From assembly GCA_030614785.1 (NCBI GenBank), contig JAUWTJ010000029.1:1-45535 (forward strand): a stretch of DNA of 45,535 nucleotides, in the 5' to 3' direction. The position numbers and the translations under genes are program-made. Below are positions 41,133 to 45,535 of the stretch, one piece after another; the stretch's first letter is position 1, and each line of letters begins with the position of its first letter. The DNA is from Alphaproteobacteria bacterium. GTDB taxonomy: Bacteria > Pseudomonadota > Alphaproteobacteria > M2410. The notes below the pieces were generated by a model. That model was not told the DNA's origin and did not search any database. It saw only the letters and a list, made by a program, of their open reading frames with translations.

Positions 41133-43778
41133 ATGACCTCTCTGAAAGACATTCGCGCCGAGTTCCTCGGCTATTTTGAATCTAACGACCACACCGTTGT
41201 GTCCTCGGGCTCGCTGGTGCCGCACAATGATCCGACGCTGATGTTCGCCAATGCCGGCATGAACCAGTTCAAGAATGTCTTCACCGGCAACGAGACCCGC
41301 GACTATGTCCGAGCGGCGAGCTCCCAGAAATGCGTTCGCGCCGGGGGCAAGCACAATGACCTCGACAATGTCGGCTACACCGCCCGCCATCACACCTTCT
41401 TTGAAATGCTCGGCAACTTTTCCTTCGGCGACTATTTCAAGGAAGAGGCGATCTATTACGCATGGCAGCTCCTGACCAAAGAGTTCGGCCTGCCAAAGGA
41501 CAAATTGCTGGCAACGGTCTATGCCGAAGACGATGCGGCCTTTGACCTGTGGAAAAAGATCGCCGGTTTTTCCGATGACAAGATCATCCGCATTCCGACC
41601 TCGGATAATTTCTGGTCCATGGGCGATGTCGGCCCGTGCGGGCCGTGCTCCGAAATTTTCTACGATCACGGCGAACACATCAATGGCGGCCCGCCTGGAA
41701 CCCCCGAGGAGGATGGCGACAGGTTTGTCGAAATCTGGAACCTCGTCTTCATGCAATATGAACAGATCTCGGCTGACGAGCGTCTCGATCTGCCCAGACC
41801 CTCGATTGACACGGGCATGGGGCTCGAGCGCCTCGCCGCCGTGCTGCAGGGCGTCCACAATAACTACGATATCGATCTCTTCGCCAATATCATTGATGTC
41901 TCCAAACATCTGACCGAAAGCGGTGATGCCAACGACATCACAAGCCACCGCGTCATCGCCGATCACCTGCGCTCCGCCTGTTTCCTCATCGCCGACGGCG
42001 TGTTGCCATCGAACGAGGGGCGCGGCTATGTGCTGCGCCGGATCATGCGTCGCGGCATGCGCCACGCCCAGATTCTGGGGGCAAAGGATCCGCTGATGCA
42101 CCGTCTCGTGCCAACGCTGATGGGAGAGATGAGCACAGCTTTTCCGGAACTCACCCGGGCCGAAGCGCTCATCACCGACACGTTGAAGCTGGAAGAGGAA
42201 CGCTTCCGCGAGACCCTCGCACGCGGTCTCAAGCTGCTCGGCGACGAGGTCAAAAATCTGGGCGGTGAAAAGTCGCTACCCGGCGCCGTCGCGTTCAAGC
42301 TCTATGACACCTACGGTTTCCCGCTCGACCTGACAGAAGACGCGCTGCGCACTCAGGGCCTCACCGTCGAGATCGCAGGTTTCGACGCCGCCATGGCGAC
42401 ACAAAAGGCCGCCGCGCGCGCCGCATGGAAAGGCTCCGGGGAGACCGCCACAGAAGAATTCTGGTTCGACCTGCGCGACCGTCTCGGCGCCACCGATTTC
42501 CTTGGCTATAGCAGTGAGCTGGCCGAAGGCGTCGTCACCGCGATCATTGTCGATGGCCAGGAGGTTGGCACCGCAGGCGAGGGCACCCAGATCCGCTTTA
42601 CCACAAACCAGACCCCGTTTTACGGCGAATCAGGGGGGCAGGCCGGAGATCGCGGCTACGGCCTCATCGGATCCTCGCGGATAGAGATCACCGACACGCA
42701 AAAGAAGCTCGGCGTTCTGCACGTCCATCATGGCGTTGTGACCAGCGGTCAGATCAAGGTCGGTGACGCCATCGAGCTGCACGTCGATCACGATAAACGC
42801 GCCGCCACCCGCGCCAACCACTCGGCAACCCATCTGCTGCACGCGGCGCTGCGCCTTACTCTCGGCGATCATGTGACGCAAAAAGGCAGCCAGGTTGATG
42901 ATGAGAAACTGCGCTTTGACTTTTCCCATCAAAAGGCCGTCACATCTGAGGAGCTCGCGCAGATCGAAGCCGAGGTCAATGCCATGGTGCTTCGCAACGA
43001 GGCGGTGACGACCCATCTGATGACGCCGGAAGCCGCCGTCGCTGAGGGCGCAATGGCACTCTTCGGTGAGAAATACGGCGATGAAGTCCGTGTCCTGACG
43101 ATGGGCACCGTCGAGACAGGCGATAACTATTCCGTCGAGCTGTGCGGCGGCACCCATGTTGGCCGCCTCGGCGATATCGGCCTGATAAGTATCGTTGCCG
43201 AAAGCGCTGTTGCCTCAGGTGTGCGGCGTATCGAAGGACTGACGGGCAAGGGCGCCAAGGCGCACCTCGATGCCGAGGCCGCGTTGCTGCATGAGGCCGC
43301 TGCCGTTCTCAAAACTCCGCCGCGCGATCTGCCAACCCGCATTGCCGCGCTCGTGGATGAGCGCAAGAAACTTGACCGTGAACTCACCGAAGCCAAAAAG
43401 GCGCTGGCGCTGTCCGGTGGCTCGGGTGCCTCCGAAGGCCCGAAGGTCGAGGAGATTGGCGGTGTGAAGTTTCTCGGCCAGGCCCTCGACGGCGTCTCCG
43501 GTAAGGACTTGCCAGGGCTTCTGGATGATGCCAAAGCGAAAATCGGCTCCGGCGTCGTCGCCTTCGCTTGTAACTCCGATGGCAAGGCCGCCGTCGCCAT
43601 CGGCGTCACCGACGATGTCAAAGACAAGATCAGCGCTGCGGACCTTATCAAGGTCGCCGTCGAAGCTGTCGGCGGCAAGGGCGGCGGCGGGCGCCCCGAC
43701 ATGGCCCGCGGCGGTGGCCCCAATGGCGGCGATATCGCCCAGGCGATCGAGGCTGTGAAGGCTGCGATGGCGGGGTAG
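41133..43778 (+). CDS. alaS: Alanyl-tRNA synthetase
   Basis: A complete 881-residue class II synthetase. The aminoacylation core begins at residue 1 ([37 protein letters not shown]); editing-domain zinc residues are in NHSATHLLH near 564-572 and CGGTH near 671; a C-terminal oligomerisation/C-Ala domain ends in a Gly-rich [16 protein letters not shown] segment, which is typical. It charges tRNA-Ala and edits Ser and Gly. The ribosome-binding site is weak. It follows recA as in related genomes and is flanked by inverted copies of one repeat. Confidence 0.98.
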   Translation: MTSLKDIRAEFLGYFESNDHTVVSSGSLVPHNDPTLMFANAGMNQFKNVFTGNETRDYVRAASSQKCVRAGGKHNDLDNVGYTARHHTFFEMLGNFSFGDYFKEEAIYYAWQLLTKEFGLPKDKLLATVYAEDDAAFDLWKKIAGFSDDKIIRIPTSDNFWSMGDVGPCGPCSEIFYDHGEHINGGPPGTPEEDGDRFVEIWNLVFMQYEQISADERLDLPRPSIDTGMGLERLAAVLQGVHNNYDIDLFANIIDVSKHLTESGDANDITSHRVIADHLRSACFLIADGVLPSNEGRGYVLRRIMRRGMRHAQILGAKDPLMHRLVPTLMGEMSTAFPELTRAEALITDTLKLEEERFRETLARGLKLLGDEVKNLGGEKSLPGAVAFKLYDTYGFPLDLTEDALRTQGLTVEIAGFDAAMATQKAAARAAWKGSGETATEEFWFDLRDRLGATDFLGYSSELAEGVVTAIIVDGQEVGTAGEGTQIRFTTNQTPFYGESGGQAGDRGYGLIGSSRIEITDTQKKLGVLHVHHGVVTSGQIKVGDAIELHVDHDKRAATRANHSATHLLHAALRLTLGDHVTQKGSQVDDEKLRFDFSHQKAVTSEELAQIEAEVNAMVLRNEAVTTHLMTPEAAVAEGAMALFGEKYGDEVRVLTMGTVETGDNYSVELCGGTHVGRLGDIGLISIVAESAVASGVRRIEGLTGKGAKAHLDAEAALLHEAAAVLKTPPRDLPTRIAALVDERKKLDRELTEAKKALALSGGSGASEGPKVEEIGGVKFLGQALDGVSGKDLPGLLDDAKAKIGSGVVAFACNSDGKAAVAIGVTDDVKDKISAADLIKVAVEAVGGKGGGGRPDMARGGGPNGGDIAQAIEAVKAAMAG

Positions 43779-43787
43779 GAAACAGGA

Positions 43788-43920
43788 GTCCTTCTCCCTC
43801 CGGGAGAAGGTGGCGCAAAGCGCCGGATGAGGGGCGGTGTTGCTCCACTCAGTGTACGTCGAGATATCGTCCCTCACCCGTCAGGCTTCGCCTGCCACCC
43901 TCTCCCGGAGGGAGAGGGAC
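43788..43920. repeat. Intergenic REP-pair element, copy B (after alaS)
   Basis: Reverse-oriented copy of the element at 40905-41034. It begins GTCCTTCTCCCTCCGGGAG and ends CCCTCTCCCGGAGGGAGAGGGAC. The outer hairpins and the GCGCCGGATGAGGG and CCCTCACCCG blocks match, while about 30 central bases differ. It starts ten bases after the alaS stop and may also act on the 3' end of that transcript. Confidence 0.88.
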
Positions 43921-43932
43921 TCTCGAACGGAA

Positions 43933-43960
43933 AAAGGCCGCACTCGAGAGTACGGCCTTT
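43933..43960 (-). terminator. Rho-independent terminator of icd
   Basis: AAAGGCCG (43933-43940) and CGGCCTTT (43953-43960) form an eight-base stem, extended inward by ACT/AGT pairing. Read on the minus strand it is followed by TTTTTCC, so it ends the icd transcript, about 24 bases after the icd stop. It may also act on alaS. Confidence 0.82.
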
Positions 43961-43983
43961 ACTTTAGTCAGTAACCAGACGTC

Positions 43984-45198
43984 TTACGACATCGCCTTCT
44001 GCATGTTCGTGTCGACCTTGTCGAGGAAGCCTGTCGTGGAGAGCCATTTCTGGTCGGGGCCGACGAGGAGGGCAAGGTCCTTGGTCATGTCGCCTGATTC
44101 AACTGTTGCCACAACGGTCTCTTCCAGCGTCGTTGCAAACTTTGCCAGTTCCGGATTGTTGTCCAGCTTGGCCCGGTGGGCAAGGCTGCGGGTCCAGGCG
44201 TAGATCGAGGCAATGGAGTTGGTCGAGGTTTCATTGCCCTTTTGATGTTCCCGGTAGTGACGGGTCACGGTACCGTGCGCCGCTTCTGCCTCGAGCACCT
44301 TGCCATCGGGGGTCATCAGGACCGAAGACATCAGGCCGAGCGAACCAAAGCCTTGCGCAACGGTGTCAGACTGAACGTCGCCGTCGTAGTTCTTGCAGGC
44401 CCAGACGTAGCCGCCGTTCCACTTCATGGCGCAGGCGACCATGTCATCGATGAGACGGTGCTCATAGGTGATGCCCGCCTTGTCGAAGTCGGCCTTGTAT
44501 TCCGCTTCAAAAACCTCCGCAAAGAGATCCTTGAAGCGCCCGTCATAGGCCTTCAGGATGGTGTTCTTGGTCGACAGGTAGACCGGCCATTTGCGTTGCA
44601 GGCCATAGGCCATCGACGCGCGGGCAAAGTCGCGGATGGATGCGTCGAGGTTATACATCGCCAGCGCGATGCCCGGGCTCGGGTAGTCAAAGACCTCACG
44701 CTCAATGGTCTCGGAGCCGTCCTCGGCTTCCCATTTCAGGGTCAGCTTGCCCTTGCCGGGAATAAGGAAGTCCGTCGCGCGGTATTGATCACCAAAAGCA
44801 TGACGGCCAATAACAATCGGCCGGGTCCATCCAGGCACCAGACGCGGCACGTTCTGACAGATAATAGGCTCACGGAAAACAACGCCGCCCAGAATGTTCC
44901 GGATCGTGCCGTTGGGAGACTTCCACATTTCCTTGAGGTCGAATTCCTCGACCCGGGCCTCGTCCGGCGTAATGGTCGCGCATTTGACGCCAACGCCGTA
45001 CTTCTTGATCGCCTCGGCTGAATCAATCGTGATCTGATCATTGGTTTCGTCGCGGGATTCAATCCCCAGATCGTAATACTTCAGATCGATATCGAGATAG
45101 GGCAGGATCAACTTGTCCTTGATAAACTGCCAGATGATACGCGTCATCTCGTCGCCGTCGAGTTCGACGACCGGGTTTTCAACCTTGATCTTGCTCAT
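43984..45198 (-). CDS. icd: NADP-dependent isocitrate dehydrogenase (homodimeric type)
   Basis: A 404-residue enzyme of the short eukaryote-like NADP-IDH class used by many alphaproteobacteria. It begins [26 protein letters not shown], has [12 protein letters not shown] for substrate binding near residues 93-104, [33 protein letters not shown] near 195-225, and the metal-binding Asp in [30 protein letters not shown] near 250-280, then [16 protein letters not shown]. It converts isocitrate to 2-oxoglutarate in the TCA cycle. AAGG lies nine bases before the ATG. It is divergent from trmJ. Confidence 0.97.
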   Translation of the reverse strand: MSKIKVENPVVELDGDEMTRIIWQFIKDKLILPYLDIDLKYYDLGIESRDETNDQITIDSAEAIKKYGVGVKCATITPDEARVEEFDLKEMWKSPNGTIRNILGGVVFREPIICQNVPRLVPGWTRPIVIGRHAFGDQYRATDFLIPGKGKLTLKWEAEDGSETIEREVFDYPSPGIALAMYNLDASIRDFARASMAYGLQRKWPVYLSTKNTILKAYDGRFKDLFAEVFEAEYKADFDKAGITYEHRLIDDMVACAMKWNGGYVWACKNYDGDVQSDTVAQGFGSLGLMSSVLMTPDGKVLEAEAAHGTVTRHYREHQKGNETSTNSIASIYAWTRSLAHRAKLDNNPELAKFATTLEETVVATVESGDMTKDLALLVGPDQKWLSTTGFLDKVDTNMQKAMS

Positions 45199-45333
45199 GA
45201 GTTAACCTTCTAGCCGGGTGAGTTTTAATGGGATTTGAGGGTCGGAAACCGCTAGTCACTGCCGCTGGCGTCAAATGAGTTGGCGTGGTAATAGCACCCC
45301 CTTTCACGAGAAGAAAGGGTGAACAGACCTCCC

Positions 45334-45535
45334 ATGACCGCGCCGCCGTCAGACCTCAATCCAAAGGGCCGCATCAAGGGCCAATCGGGCACTGCAAAAG
45401 GAGCAGGAACCCCGGAAAACCTTAAGGCCGGCGCGCCCGTGGTGGTTCTGGTCCATCCCCAGCTCGGCGAGAATATCGGCATGGCAGCGCGGGCCATGCT
45501 TAATTTTGCCCTGACGGAGCTGCGCCTCGTGAAGC
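45334..45535 (+). CDS. trmJ: tRNA (cytidine/uridine-2'-O-)-methyltransferase TrmJ, 5' part
   Basis: The first 67 codons of a SpoU-class RNA methyltransferase, cut by the right edge. After a 33-residue hydrophilic leader rich in Pro, Gly and Lys, the sequence VVVLVHPQLGENIGMAARAM followed by LNFALTELRLVK matches motif 1 of TrmJ-type enzymes, with NIG-AAR and the Asn near residue 47 conserved; His replaces the more usual Arg before PQ. The enzyme 2'-O-methylates position 32 in the anticodon loop of some tRNAs. The related TrmH group is less likely because of the N-terminal match. It is divergent from icd with 135 bases between. Confidence 0.88.
   Translation, partial: MTAPPSDLNPKGRIKGQSGTAKGAGTPENLKAGAPVVVLVHPQLGENIGMAARAMLNFALTELRLVK

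Noticed and set aside
41046-42101. Minus-strand 351-codon open frame
   Set aside because: It is antisense to alaS and the repeat before it; long only because of base composition.

Overview
The window looks like a chromosomal segment of an alphaproteobacterium, probably a free-living, moderately GC-rich member of the Hyphomicrobiales/Parvibaculales kind. This is inferred from gene content: a recA-alaS-icd-trmJ neighbourhood, a CheZ with the alphaproteobacterial QDLTGQR-type core, a TipN-like polar coiled-coil protein, a DUF3126 gene, the STAS-MlaE form of the Mla transporter, LexA boxes of the GAAC-N7-GAAC type, and several families of palindromic intergenic repeats. No rRNA, tRNA, CRISPR array, transposase or integrase was seen. 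The species cannot be named from this sequence.

Layout. 1-1040: end of a probable outer-membrane protein, a repeat-rich gap with hairpins, and a small unknown gene. 1041-7136: metabolic and membrane genes: a small membrane protein, a PQQ-type sugar dehydrogenase, a membrane-anchored rhodanese, a divergent aldo/keto reductase and nitronate monooxygenase pair, and nnrS behind an FNR/NnrR-type box. 7397-11149: a compact cluster of a GT4 glycosyltransferase, a methyltransferase and an alpha/alpha-toroid 'prenyltransferase-like' protein with overlapping ends, facing a second methyltransferase; its product is unknown. 11375-15993: cheZ, then alpha/beta hydrolase, DedA protein and ATP-grasp ligase in one run, facing a lipoprotein. 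16238-20843: fused indolepyruvate oxidoreductase and an amino acid dehydrogenase, a likely amino-acid catabolic unit closed by a strong terminator. 20953-24810: a 28-residue membrane peptide candidate, a DUF423 protein, an MDR oxidoreductase, a DUF2817 peptidase-like protein and a Sel1-repeat protein.

24929-29608 is a phospholipid-transport (Mla) locus: mlaC divergent from mlaE-mlaF-mlaD and an auxiliary lipoprotein, with a candidate 35-codon gene between mlaF and mlaD. 29623-32478 holds a TipN-like polar protein, whose conserved-looking C-terminal tail lies behind an in-frame TAA, and a divergent Hpt protein. 32648-36036 holds a thioredoxin-reductase-like ferredoxin/flavodoxin-NADP reductase, a methyltransferase, DUF3126 and an unknown polytopic membrane protein. 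36323-39378 is the most variable part: an enoyl-CoA hydratase whose last 37 codons occur twice, 782 bp apart, with only silent differences, around an orphan membrane-protein gene, followed by AT-richer orphan genes. 39696 to the end is housekeeping: recA, alaS (flanked by two inverted copies of one intergenic repeat), icd and the start of trmJ.

The strongest unusual signals are the swapped-tail insertion in the enoyl-CoA hydratase (37098-37995), the in-frame stop in the TipN-like gene (29743-29745), and the GT4/methyltransferase/toroid cluster (7397-11149). I do not claim a proven new system; the last is the best candidate for an undescribed pathway.
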